A DNA stretch of 64,000 bases from CCMP332 sp040218795 (lineage in GTDB: Bacteria > Bacteroidota > Bacteroidia > Cytophagales > CCMP332): NCBI GenBank assembly GCA_040218795.1, contig JAVJQT010000005.1, positions 496,001 to 560,000 on the forward strand, read 5' to 3'. The number at the start of each line of letters is the position of its first letter. Positions within the stretch are counted from its first letter, which is position 1. The notes under the pieces were generated by a model. That model made no database searches, was not told the origin of the DNA, and worked only from the letters and a program-made list of their open reading frames with translations. Below, piece by piece: positions 1 through 8,130 of this stretch. The translations under genes and the position numbers were made by a program.

Positions 1-663
1 AAAGTCAATCGACAGTCTTTAATCTGGGCAAGATATTACCTGAAGCTAAAACTCAATGATAAGTATACCATTCGATATGAAATAGAGGAGCGTCTATTTT
101 TCAAAAACCAACGTCAGCATCAATTTATGACAAGGGCTTTTGCTGATCGCTATTTGGGAAAAGGATGGAATACTGCTATTGGAATAGCCTATTTCTCTCA
201 TTCCCGACCCTCGGATCCTACAGTTTTAGAATATAGAAATTGGTCTGAAATTCGTCCCGTTCTGGAAATTGGTAAACGACATATTCTGTCCGATAAATTT
301 AAAATTGATCATCGTTTTTGGCAGGAGTTTCGTTTTTACGAACAAGAAAACAAATCTATTTCATATCGAAATTTGCGAACGCGCTATCGTCTTGAATTTA
401 GATTTCAATTGAATACTCAATTGACTTTAAGACTTTTGGATGAAATCCATTTTAATCCAGAAGAAAATGATGGAAGGACTTTTTTCGATCAAAACAGAAT
501 CGGCATTGGAGCACAATATTTTCCAAAACCCCATTTGGGCTTTGAGCTCGCTTATATCAATTGGTTTCAGCAGATTTCTAAATTACCTGAGTTTTACCAA
601 CGTGATATTATGAGAATAACCATCTTCCTGGATATAAGAACCGGCAAAAGAGCGGTTAATTAA
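1..663 (+). CDS. DUF2490-family outer-membrane protein, 5' end outside the window
   Basis: The reading frame is open from base 1 to the stop at 661-663, so the gene begins upstream of the window; the first internal ATG at 127 is not the true start. The visible 220 residues alternate hydrophobic and polar positions like amphipathic beta-strands. They carry the HRFWQEFRF, RTRYRLEFRFQL and FDQNRIGIGAQY blocks that I associate with DUF2490, a family of small outer-membrane barrels in Bacteroidota whose substrate is unknown. Family call is from motif recall, not a search. No partner gene is visible, since the next gene converges on it only 5 nt away. Confidence 0.7.
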   Translation, partial: KVNRQSLIWARYYLKLKLNDKYTIRYEIEERLFFKNQRQHQFMTRAFADRYLGKGWNTAIGIAYFSHSRPSDPTVLEYRNWSEIRPVLEIGKRHILSDKFKIDHRFWQEFRFYEQENKSISYRNLRTRYRLEFRFQLNTQLTLRLLDEIHFNPEENDGRTFFDQNRIGIGAQYFPKPHLGFELAYINWFQQISKLPEFYQRDIMRITIFLDIRTGKRAVN

Positions 664-668
664 TGCGC

Positions 669-1457
669 TTATAACATTCTCAAGTCGCCCAAATCTTTAA
701 CTTCTCCTGCCCTGATGCTTATTTCCTCAACTGTCAGATCCATACCTGAATCGTTGGGAACATTGAGGTCGTAAATACCGGGATCAAGAGCCCTGAGTAA
801 AAACTCCCCATTGACATTCGAATGTGTATTTATAGTATCAGTACCCCTTATGGCATAGATTCTGTAAATTTTAGAAGAAGGCAAAATTCTACCTTTTATT
901 GCTCCACTTTTAGATTCCAATTTTCCTCTTATCACAGGTTTAAGTTGGTAATCGCCATTTCCAAGCCTTACAATGGATTTGTCCACGTCAAAATCAAGTA
1001 TGAGTTTGTAGGATTTATCACCATCTAAAGTTTCCTGAACGTTGATTTTTAATCCGCTTCGATTGGCTGAAGGTACAGGAAGATAAATTGCGGAATCCCC
1101 GATATACAATCGATTTCCCGATCCAAGTAAAAGTCTAATCTGACTTAGATTTCCGGAAGGCAGCTCAGTTTCGCCTAAAATCCACTCATTTCCATTGGTT
1201 AATTTGAGCAGATCATAACTTCCGGGCTTAACACCATCCATACTTTCCCAATCAGAACCCGATCCACTTAAATTGATGAGCACATCTTCTACATCAATAA
1301 TAACTGAATCAAAATCACCCGGTGCATCTACCATTGAGATTTTAATTGTTGCAGTACCCGGCACATCATTTTCTTCCTTGCATGCGTTAAAAACGAGTGC
1401 AAAAAGCGTAATTATGATAATAATTGGATTGGAAATCAGCCTAACTTTCATTTTCAT
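669..1457 (-). CDS. DUF4382 lipoprotein with C-terminal carboxypeptidase-regulatory-like domain
   Basis: 262 residues. A hydrophobic N-terminus ends in LVFNAC (Cys26), a lipoprotein signal. The residues just after the cysteine (KEEND) resemble the K-(D/E)-(D/E) lipoprotein export signal known to send Bacteroidota lipoproteins to the cell surface, so surface exposure is inferred. Residues about 35-180 match DUF4382 (SMVDAPGDFDSVIIDVEDV, DLLKLTNG, LPSGNLSQIRLLL). Residues about 185-262 look like a small beta-sandwich of the carboxypeptidase-regulatory type. A second ATG two codons in could be the start. Function is unknown; it is transcribed alone, away from the TolC-like gene 140 bases upstream on the same strand. 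Confidence 0.75.
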   Translation of the reverse strand: MKMKVRLISNPIIIIITLFALVFNACKEENDVPGTATIKISMVDAPGDFDSVIIDVEDVLINLSGSGSDWESMDGVKPGSYDLLKLTNGNEWILGETELPSGNLSQIRLLLGSGNRLYIGDSAIYLPVPSANRSGLKINVQETLDGDKSYKLILDFDVDKSIVRLGNGDYQLKPVIRGKLESKSGAIKGRILPSSKIYRIYAIRGTDTINTHSNVNGEFLLRALDPGIYDLNVPNDSGMDLTVEEISIRAGEVKDLGDLRML

Positions 1458-1597
1458 ATAATTTGATTTGCGAACAATGAATTTTACTGACTTTCAGCGA
1501 GATATGTTTTAAAAAATTGTAAAATGGCGGAATTCCATGAACAAATACTAGCGGAATACCCCTAGAAATAGAATAAAAATGAAATTAAATTGGCTGA

Positions 1598-3019
1598 CTA
1601 ATAATTGATGTCTGAAAGAATTCCCAGAGCATAGTCGCGTTTGAGCTTAGCTTTTTGATTTTTGGAAAGCAGTTCTATCAGTTTAATTTGCGCATTGATA
1701 TAGCCCAACTCCCTTGAATTAACTAAAAAGAGCGAGCTTTCCCCGCCGCTAAACTTAGTTCTTTCCCCGCTTAATAATCCCTGATAATCCCGCACTGTTT
1801 GGCGGTATAAATTTACCTGACTATTGGTGGTAACTAACTCGTTTCTGGCCGCCTGAAATTTAAAACCCAATTCTGCCTGTTTAAGGCTATAATCAAACTG
1901 AGCTTCTTGTACTTTGACTTTGGTTTGAAGCAAGGCGCCTCTTTCTTTTCTTAATAAAACGGGCATTTCAAATTGCAAACCCCATTTGTAATTATTTGGC
2001 GTAAATTCAGAAATGATGTTATTTGTCAAAGGTTCAGCTAAAAAATTGTATTTCAAATTTAAATCGGGTTTGAGCTGTTCAATTTTCCATCTTCGCTCAA
2101 TGTCCAATTGTTCAATTTTAAAATCGTATTGCAGAAGATCGGGATGATTGAGAAGCAAGCTATCGATTTCTATTTCGGAAAAACCGGAACGGGCATCTGT
2201 TTCTACACGATCTTTTTCCTGTGGTACGACCATGGAATCTAATTCCAAGGGGATTTCACCCTCTCTCCACAAATAAATCGAAAGTAGCGCAGATGTATTT
2301 TTAAAGTCAAGCCTGGATTGCTGAAGTGCCAAACGTCTGTTTTGCACCTGTATTCCCGATTCCAAAGTATCTATGCTGGGTTTATCTCCAAGTAATGCAG
2401 ACTGTTTTACTGCTTCAAATCTTTGAATCGCAACATTTAAAGCATTTTCATAAACCAGAAGCACATGATAAGCCATAAACCATTCCCAATAAGCTTGTCC
2501 TGCATCGAACAAGAGTCCATTGTAAATTGACTTTCTCATCGCTTCGGTACTTTCCCTGAAAATTTTGGCTTTTCTCAATTCTGCCCTGCGTTTATCAATG
2601 AATAATCCCTCACCAATGGGAATACCGACACCGGCATATACAAGGCCCGCTCCAGGTGTCTTATTCTCAGGATTTAAAAAAACGCCCCTGGTTTGTTCAT
2701 AACCACCATTAAACTCAAGACCGAACCATGTCGGCACCTTCAAACCGGCATCCAGAAGATCATAATAGTTCTTGTCTTCAAAGTCTTTCTGTGAAGATTC
2801 CAGATTAATTTTAGGATCGAATCCTCCCCTTGCTTCACGTAGCACGGCCTTACCCCTGTCCAGTTGTAATTCTGCCTGCTGACTGATAGGATGATGCTCT
2901 TTTACAATCTTCATGTAAGCATCAAAATCCATAACCAAAGTGGTATCATTTTGAGCGAATGTATTTATAATGCTCAGTCCAAAAAGAACGGATAAGATAT
3001 ATATGAAGCGTATCTTCAT
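1598..3019 (-). CDS. TolC-family outer-membrane efflux protein
   Basis: 473 residues with a signal peptide (about 22 residues ending INTFAQ) followed by two repeats rich in long amphipathic helices, the layout of the OEP/TolC family whose trimer forms the outer-membrane channel of tripartite exporters. It starts 5 nt after the stop of the HlyD-like adaptor, so it is the last gene of the exporter operon. The C-terminal half has the typical LKQAELGFKFQAARNELVT and YRQTVRDYQGLLSGERTKFSGGES helical stretches. The transported substrate cannot be read from this gene. No clear terminator follows. Confidence 0.88.
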   Translation of the reverse strand: MKIRFIYILSVLFGLSIINTFAQNDTTLVMDFDAYMKIVKEHHPISQQAELQLDRGKAVLREARGGFDPKINLESSQKDFEDKNYYDLLDAGLKVPTWFGLEFNGGYEQTRGVFLNPENKTPGAGLVYAGVGIPIGEGLFIDKRRAELRKAKIFRESTEAMRKSIYNGLLFDAGQAYWEWFMAYHVLLVYENALNVAIQRFEAVKQSALLGDKPSIDTLESGIQVQNRRLALQQSRLDFKNTSALLSIYLWREGEIPLELDSMVVPQEKDRVETDARSGFSEIEIDSLLLNHPDLLQYDFKIEQLDIERRWKIEQLKPDLNLKYNFLAEPLTNNIISEFTPNNYKWGLQFEMPVLLRKERGALLQTKVKVQEAQFDYSLKQAELGFKFQAARNELVTTNSQVNLYRQTVRDYQGLLSGERTKFSGGESSLFLVNSRELGYINAQIKLIELLSKNQKAKLKRDYALGILSDINY

Positions 3020-3024
3020 CTTGT

Positions 3025-4389
3025 CTATTTGGGATTTTTGGACTTATTGTTGACTTCGGTATTCCAGTCGTTCTTATAGTAATCCGGAGGAAAACCATTG
3101 ATTTGTCGCCACAATTCATACCAGATTGGCACATCCTTTAGCAAAAGCATATTGAATGTGCCTGCCCCTACCCGCAAAGCATCCGGCCAGGGATGATCGT
3201 TTGGATCGGGAGCAACCATTAATCTGTATTTGCCATTGTCACTTATAAAATTATCAATAGCAAAAACTCTGCCTCCATAGGTTCCATAGCTGGTATTTGG
3301 CCAACCGGAAAATACAATCGCAGGCCAGCCGTCAAATTGAATTCGAACTTCTTGTTTCTTTTCAATCAATGGTAAATCCAATGGATCTACATACATTTCC
3401 ACTGCGAGGTCGTATTGCGAAGGCATAATACTGACAATTGAAGTGCCTTCTTTAATCGTTTCCCCTAATCCCGATTGAATTGCTTTTGTCACATATCCAT
3501 CCTGTGGAGCGGTGATATAATACATGCCTGTTCTTACAGAGTAATTCATATATTGATTTTCAAGTTTGGTCACTGCAGCATCAGCATCGTATTTACCCGA
3601 TAAAGCCGTAAACTTCTCTGATTTGGCTTTGGCAATATCATCGCGGTATTGTGCATCAATCGATGTGAGCTCAACTTTGGCATTTAAGACTTCATTTTGA
3701 CTGGTCAGCAATTTATTTTCTGCAGAAATCATTTTGGCCTGCGCTTCCTGCAATTTATTCTTCCGGTTTTCAAGATCAGTCAGCGACTGCAAACCATCTT
3801 TATAGAGTTTTTCATAACGTTGAAACTGCTCACTGGCTATCTCAAAATTGATAATGGCTGCCTGAAAATCAATGGAATCGCTTGTCACCTTTAAATGTGC
3901 CTGCTTAAGTTTGTTTTCGGCTTGCTGAAGTTTCAATTTTCGCGTTTGAACCAGGGCTTCAATTTGATTTTCCAATGCAATTACTTTCTCTATATAAGAC
4001 TGAACTGACATTTCCTTGGCCATGACCTGTGCTCTGGTTCTGGAAAGTAATTGAGGATCAAAATAATCATCCTTAATTTCAGAAATAAATAATATGGTGT
4101 CTCCCCTGTAAACAAAGTCCCCTTCTTTTACAAACCACTTTTCTATTCTGCCCGCAATTATGGAATGAATCATTTGAGGCCTTTGATCAGGTCTTATGGT
4201 AGTAACACTTCCTCTTGCTCTTATATTCTGAGTCCAGGGGATGAACATCACTATTATTGATACTAAAGAGATATACATCAATATTTTGAGTAATACCCTA
4301 CCTGAATTCAGCCTTTCAACATATCTAAGAGAGATAAAATCCTCCTTCTTGATAAATTGACTAACACTATTTCTGGAAATATTAAGCAT
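3025..4389 (-). CDS. HlyD-family membrane fusion (adaptor) protein
   Basis: 454 residues. One N-terminal transmembrane helix (about 34-52), then a lipoyl/biotinyl-like half motif (IIAGRIEKWFVKEGDFVYRG, about 77-96), a long coiled-coil hairpin (about 110-285) and the second lipoyl half with a beta-barrel (ITAPQDGYVTKAIQSGLGET onwards). This is the periplasmic adaptor that links an inner-membrane transporter to a TolC channel. It overlaps the upstream ABC gene by 8 nt and is followed after 5 nt by the TolC gene, so the three are translationally linked. Residues about 380-454 after the barrel are unusually rich in Trp and Pro and have no function I can name. Confidence 0.9.
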   Translation of the reverse strand: MLNISRNSVSQFIKKEDFISLRYVERLNSGRVLLKILMYISLVSIIVMFIPWTQNIRARGSVTTIRPDQRPQMIHSIIAGRIEKWFVKEGDFVYRGDTILFISEIKDDYFDPQLLSRTRAQVMAKEMSVQSYIEKVIALENQIEALVQTRKLKLQQAENKLKQAHLKVTSDSIDFQAAIINFEIASEQFQRYEKLYKDGLQSLTDLENRKNKLQEAQAKMISAENKLLTSQNEVLNAKVELTSIDAQYRDDIAKAKSEKFTALSGKYDADAAVTKLENQYMNYSVRTGMYYITAPQDGYVTKAIQSGLGETIKEGTSIVSIMPSQYDLAVEMYVDPLDLPLIEKKQEVRIQFDGWPAIVFSGWPNTSYGTYGGRVFAIDNFISDNGKYRLMVAPDPNDHPWPDALRVGAGTFNMLLLKDVPIWYELWRQINGFPPDYYKNDWNTEVNNKSKNPK

Positions 4390-6115
4390 CCCTGTTCTTT
4401 TTGAGTTTTGCCAATGATTCCATTTCCTTGTAGGTTCCTCTATGAATTATTTCTCCATTTTTTACCTCAAATATTGTATCCGATCTCCTGGCAACATAGG
4501 GATCTGCCGATACCGTCACCATGGTCCATTCATTTTTTTTATCGGTTAGGAAGTCGATAATTTTTCTTCTGTCAATTTCGTCCAGATGTTCAAATGCATC
4601 TTCAATTAAAAGTAGTTTTGGTTTATCGGCTATGGCCCTTGCAATAAGTATTTTTTCCACTATACTTTTAGGTAGTCTTTTGCCCTCCGGTGCGATCATG
4701 GTGTCGTATCCGTAGGGTAATTTTCTGACAAATTCTTCCAACCCAAGATTCTTAACCGCCCATTTAACATTGTCAAAAGTGGCTGCTTCTCTGCCCATGG
4801 CAATGTTTTGAATAATTGTTCCTTCAAAAAGCTGTTCCTGTGACATGTAATCACCAATAACTGACCTAAGCGACTCCAGGTTAACATTGCCAATCGGAAA
4901 ACCATTATAGGATATACCCCCTTCCTGAACATCGTAAAGTCCTGCCAAAACCTGAACCAGTGTGCTTTTTCCCGATCCGTTTTCTCCGGTAATCATGACC
5001 TTATCGCTGCATGCCAAATGCAAGGAGATATCCTTTAAAGCCGCTTTTTTCTGTTCGGGGTAATAAAAAAACACATTATCCAGATCGACTGTAAGGCCAT
5101 TCTTATCGCATTGTTCTACCAAATCTATTCCATCTGAATGTTCAAGTTCCATGTCCGTAACCTGCCCCATCTTTTCGAGGGCGGTTAAAACATCATAAAT
5201 GGTTTCAAAACTCATGATTAGTTTTTCAACTGAATTCATAATTAGAAGGATAATGATTTCTGCAGCTACAAATTGTCCGATGTTCATGAGCTGTTCCATC
5301 ACTAGAATTCCACCAAGCGCCAACAATCCCAGTGCAACGATCGATTTGAAGACCACCATTAAGGAATACTGTTGTACCAGAACAGAGAAATGCCCTTCTC
5401 TTGATTTAAGGTAATCACCCGTCAATTTATCTGTTACCTGAAGTGGTAAATCTGTTTTTCCGGCAAGCTTAAATGTGACACTGGTTCTTGCCATTTCCTC
5501 CAACCAATGAGCTGTCTGGTATTTGTATTTTGATTCTTCCAAACTAGTTTCCAGACCTCTTTTGGCTGTTAACCAAAATATGGTATAAACCAGCAGGACT
5601 AAAATTAAACTGAAAATGATAAAGAATGGATGATAAAATGACAGTAATATCAATCCGAAAATCACCTGTAATGATGCCCCTGAAAAATCAATGAGAATTT
5701 TTGGCAATCCTTTTTGTACCGACATGGTATCAAAAAAGCGATTCATTAATTCGGGTGCGTAATAGCGATACAATGCTTCTAACCTGACCCTGGGTATTCT
5801 GTATGCAAATTCAAAAGAGGCTCTGGTGAATATTTTTTGTTGCAAGTTCTCGGTAATTCGCATCTGGTATATCTGTAACACCCCCGCAACAGCCACACCG
5901 CCGACAACAAATACCAACAACACAATCCATGAGGTACTCACCTGCCCTCCCTGGATCAAATTAATAATGGCCTGAATTCCTAGAGGCAGGGAAAGATTTA
6001 TCAATCCAATGAATATTGAATAAATGTAAACATTTCTGATTTCAGGACTATCCGGTTTCAGAAGCCTCCAAAATCTCTCCAAAGGTGTTAAAGATGTATT
6101 TGAGTAATCACTCAT
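4382..6115 (-). CDS. ABC exporter (fused membrane and ATPase domains) with degenerate ATPase motifs
   Basis: 577 residues: a six-helix type I exporter membrane domain (about 25-315) and a nucleotide-binding domain (about 340-570). Walker A is intact (GENGSGKST, 377-385) and the Q-loop is present (Q426). The other catalytic motifs deviate: the LSGGQ signature position reads LPKSI (481-485), Walker B reads LLLIED (501-506) so the usual Asp-Glu is Glu-Asp, and the H-loop histidine is missing (VSADP, about 535-539). No N-terminal C39 peptidase domain is present. First gene of the exporter operon, preceded by a 266-base leader from a predicted TetR-controlled promoter. Substrate unknown; the operon could secrete a peptide or protein or act as an efflux pump. 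Confidence 0.88.
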   Translation of the reverse strand: MSDYSNTSLTPLERFWRLLKPDSPEIRNVYIYSIFIGLINLSLPLGIQAIINLIQGGQVSTSWIVLLVFVVGGVAVAGVLQIYQMRITENLQQKIFTRASFEFAYRIPRVRLEALYRYYAPELMNRFFDTMSVQKGLPKILIDFSGASLQVIFGLILLSFYHPFFIIFSLILVLLVYTIFWLTAKRGLETSLEESKYKYQTAHWLEEMARTSVTFKLAGKTDLPLQVTDKLTGDYLKSREGHFSVLVQQYSLMVVFKSIVALGLLALGGILVMEQLMNIGQFVAAEIIILLIMNSVEKLIMSFETIYDVLTALEKMGQVTDMELEHSDGIDLVEQCDKNGLTVDLDNVFFYYPEQKKAALKDISLHLACSDKVMITGENGSGKSTLVQVLAGLYDVQEGGISYNGFPIGNVNLESLRSVIGDYMSQEQLFEGTIIQNIAMGREAATFDNVKWAVKNLGLEEFVRKLPYGYDTMIAPEGKRLPKSIVEKILIARAIADKPKLLLIEDAFEHLDEIDRRKIIDFLTDKKNEWTMVTVSADPYVARRSDTIFEVKNGEIIHRGTYKEMESLAKLKKNRDA

Positions 6116-6461
6116 TTATGGAAATATGAATTGTGAAATCTTATCTAAATCTTTCTGACATAAAGATTAAGTCGAAATTAACCAAATTGTTTATTCCTTA
6201 TAAAATTCCTTAATCCTATAATTTAATTGGACCAGATTAATCATTCTAAAAAGAAATATATCTATTGTTAATTTATTTGCAAATATAATAGTTTTACTAT
6301 CATTTATCAAAGTATTATTATTTAATTGTTCTTGCGCTCTGTTTAGCTAAAAAAAAGGAAGGAAAGGCGATAAGAAACTCATTTATGAAAGATCCATACT
6401 GACAAAGATTAAGGCAAATCAAGCGTATTTGAGTAATGATCAAAGGTCATATTTCTGTGAT
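6116..6461. other. 346-base intergenic region between the exporter operon and tetR
   Basis: AT-rich and without a credible gene. It holds the predicted exporter promoter and operator (6276-6311) and a roughly 150-base untranslated leader between that promoter and the start codon at 6115. I see no convincing terminator for the tetR gene that ends at 6462, so read-through from tetR into the exporter operon is possible. No strong stem-loop stands out in the leader by eye. Confidence 0.5.
6276..6311 (-). promoter_or_regulatory. predicted exporter-operon promoter overlapped by a TetR-type operator
   Basis: On the minus strand a TATATTTG box (6287-6280) lies 20 nt downstream of TTTG (6311-6308), matching the Bacteroidota sigma factor consensus TTTG-N19..21-TAnnTTTG. 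The same DNA contains TGCAAATATAATAGT followed by TTACTAT (6278-6300), with an internal inverted repeat ATAGT/ACTAT. This 23-bp element recurs in the tetR/PAP2 intergenic region (7153-7175) with one mismatch, at the centre. Overlap of a palindrome with the promoter core is the usual layout for TetR repression. Regulation is an inference. Confidence 0.7.
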
Positions 6462-7139
6462 TTATTTTTTAATGGTCTTCAAAACCATGTTTTTATAAAA
6501 ATTTGGTATGGTTGCTTCTCCATCTGGTACATCGGTTAATCGAGGAAGATGTTCAGCAAAAAAACGTTGGTGTTGCGCGCCTTCAATCACAGTTGAAATA
6601 AGCATGTGAGGGTATTTGTATTTGGGGTTTATTTCCAGGATTATATCTCCAACCCGTGCTACCAGTTGCTTATAGGCTAAAAATGCGCCTTCCTGATTGA
6701 CTTTATCAACCTCTTTAATTAAATATGATTTAGATGATTCTTGTATAACTATGTTGAACAACTTCTGAGTGTCAATGTAATTGAATTTTTTTTCAGAATT
6801 GTATTCTTCGGTTAACAGGTTTAGGGCTCTTTGAAGTCGTTCTTCAGGGGATTTAATATTGGCCATTGAAAAAACCAGTCTGTATTCCATCCAGGCCCAA
6901 TACCAATTGATAAGGTAAAGAAGCAATTTGTGCTTGCTTTCAAAGTAACGGTAGATTGACGCTTCGGTTGAATTAATTTCTTTGCCCAATTTTCTAAACG
7001 TAAAGGCTTCAAAACCCATTTTCTCAATTAGGTCAATGCTTCCAGAAATTATGTTTTTTCCCAAATCACTTGATTCCGGGTTTTTAAGGTAAATGTTTTC
7101 ATTTACCTGAATATTGACTTTAGATAAAAATTCCAGCAT
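6462..7139 (-). CDS. TetR-family transcriptional regulator
   Basis: 225 residues. An N-terminal helix-turn-helix domain (about 27-75: IISGSIDLIEKMGFEAFTFR, then INSTEASIYRYFESKHKLLL) has the features of TetR proteins, including the aromatic-rich end of the recognition helix. The remaining all-helical region (about 80-220) would bind a ligand and form the dimer; I cannot name the ligand. It sits upstream of, and in the same direction as, the exporter operon, and a near-identical palindrome lies both over its own promoter and over the exporter promoter, so it is probably an autoregulated repressor of the exporter. Confidence 0.88.
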   Translation of the reverse strand: MLEFLSKVNIQVNENIYLKNPESSDLGKNIISGSIDLIEKMGFEAFTFRKLGKEINSTEASIYRYFESKHKLLLYLINWYWAWMEYRLVFSMANIKSPEERLQRALNLLTEEYNSEKKFNYIDTQKLFNIVIQESSKSYLIKEVDKVNQEGAFLAYKQLVARVGDIILEINPKYKYPHMLISTVIEGAQHQRFFAEHLPRLTDVPDGEATIPNFYKNMVLKTIKK

Positions 7140-7152
7140 ATTTCAAGTTGGA

Positions 7153-7187
7153 TGCAAATATAATAGTATTACTATTAATTTTGCAAA
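7153..7187. promoter_or_regulatory. 33-bp palindromic operator with divergent tetR / PAP2 promoters
   Basis: Bases 7153-7185 form a symmetric element: TGCAAA, 3 nt, AATAGTA, one central T, TACTATT, 3 nt, TTTGCA. On the minus strand it contains TATATTTG (7162-7155) with TTTG 21 nt upstream (7187-7184), a full promoter for tetR. On the plus strand it contains TAATTTTG (7176-7183), a -7 box pointing at the PAP2 gene whose ATG is at 7213, though I see no good -33 box for that direction. Its first 23 bases match the exporter promoter site at 22 of 23 positions. Confidence 0.75.
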
Positions 7188-7212
7188 TTGTAATATTACA
7201 TTTTTAAATTTT

Positions 7213-8076
7213 ATGTTTGAATGCCCTTATCTTAGCAATTTAATTCTACACGACTTGAATAAATATCTTCTATTTGTGATTGTGCTGTTAATGCTCCGAA
7301 TTGAAGTCTCAGGGCAAAAAAAGGATAGTTCAGTATACCATTTTAACTATTGGGTTGATGTACCTGTAACTGTAATTGGCTTTGGCTATAATTTTTATGG
7401 CCAGGAAAAACTGCGTCAGGCTCCACGCTTAAGTCCGGAACAATATTCAAATTTAAGCCCTAAAGATGTCAACGAATTTGACCGTTCCGCTGCCAAACAG
7501 GACCCCTCCTTTGCCAACGAGGCCCATGGATTGTCCGATATCGCTTTGAGAACTGTTCCAGCCCTTCCCTTTTTTCTTGGATTTGACAAGGAAATCCGCA
7601 AGGATGCGCTGAATCTCACTTTGATGTATCTTGAAACGCATGCGGTGAACACCTTGATTTATTTGGCTTCTGCTCAGAATATTAAAAGAAATCGTCCTTT
7701 TGTATATAATCCAAACGAAATAGAGGAAAGAAAATCAGGGCCCAAGAGTCGGGATTCATTCTACAGTGGACATGTATCTGTGGTTACTAGTTCTTCCTTT
7801 TTTATGTGCAAGGTATTTCTGGATTATCACCCTGAAATGAGGAATAAAAAATATTTGTTGTATGGTTTGGCTTCACTACCTTCTTTTTATACAGCTTATT
7901 TTCGCTATAAAGCCGGCAAACATTTTCCAAGTGACCTCATCGTGGGTTATTTGGTGGGTGCTTCTGTTGGAATTCTTGTTCCGGAATTGCACAAATCTAA
8001 ATTTTATCAAAAAACCAATATCAGTATGCTTCCTTTTCAAGGCGGCTTCCGTACAAGTTTAAGCTATCAGTTTTAG
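7213..8076 (+). CDS. PAP2-superfamily membrane-associated phosphatase
   Basis: 287 residues from the ATG at 7213; the frame is open further upstream only through a TTG inside tetR, so 7213 is preferred because it also fits the -7 box at 7176-7183. A hydrophobic N-terminal segment ends in VSGQ, a possible signal peptide or anchor. PAP2 active-site motifs are visible: KRNRP, SFYSGHVS and RYKAGKHFPSD (the R-x5-H-x3-D motif). The family removes phosphate from lipid phosphates such as phosphatidate or undecaprenyl pyrophosphate, facing the periplasm. It shares the palindromic control element with tetR and so may be co-regulated with the exporter. Confidence 0.82.
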   Translation: MFECPYLSNLILHDLNKYLLFVIVLLMLRIEVSGQKKDSSVYHFNYWVDVPVTVIGFGYNFYGQEKLRQAPRLSPEQYSNLSPKDVNEFDRSAAKQDPSFANEAHGLSDIALRTVPALPFFLGFDKEIRKDALNLTLMYLETHAVNTLIYLASAQNIKRNRPFVYNPNEIEERKSGPKSRDSFYSGHVSVVTSSSFFMCKVFLDYHPEMRNKKYLLYGLASLPSFYTAYFRYKAGKHFPSDLIVGYLVGASVGILVPELHKSKFYQKTNISMLPFQGGFRTSLSYQF

Positions 8077-8130
8077 AAGATCATAAACTTTATTTCTGTT
8101 TATTTTGTATAAAATTCAAATTGAATAATC

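Noticed and set aside
1500..1560. short direct repeat GCGGAAT around 1532-1556
   Set aside because: Seven bases repeated twice in a 140-base gap is within chance and has no symmetry or promoter relation.
1598..6115. exporter operon as a bacteriocin secretion system
   Set aside because: No C39 peptidase domain in the ABC protein and no small leader-peptide gene nearby, so a bacteriocin role is not supported.
7114..7212. N-terminal extension of the PAP2 gene from a TTG at 7114
   Set aside because: It would start inside tetR and run through the palindromic promoter; the ATG at 7213 fits the -7 box and the signal-like segment.
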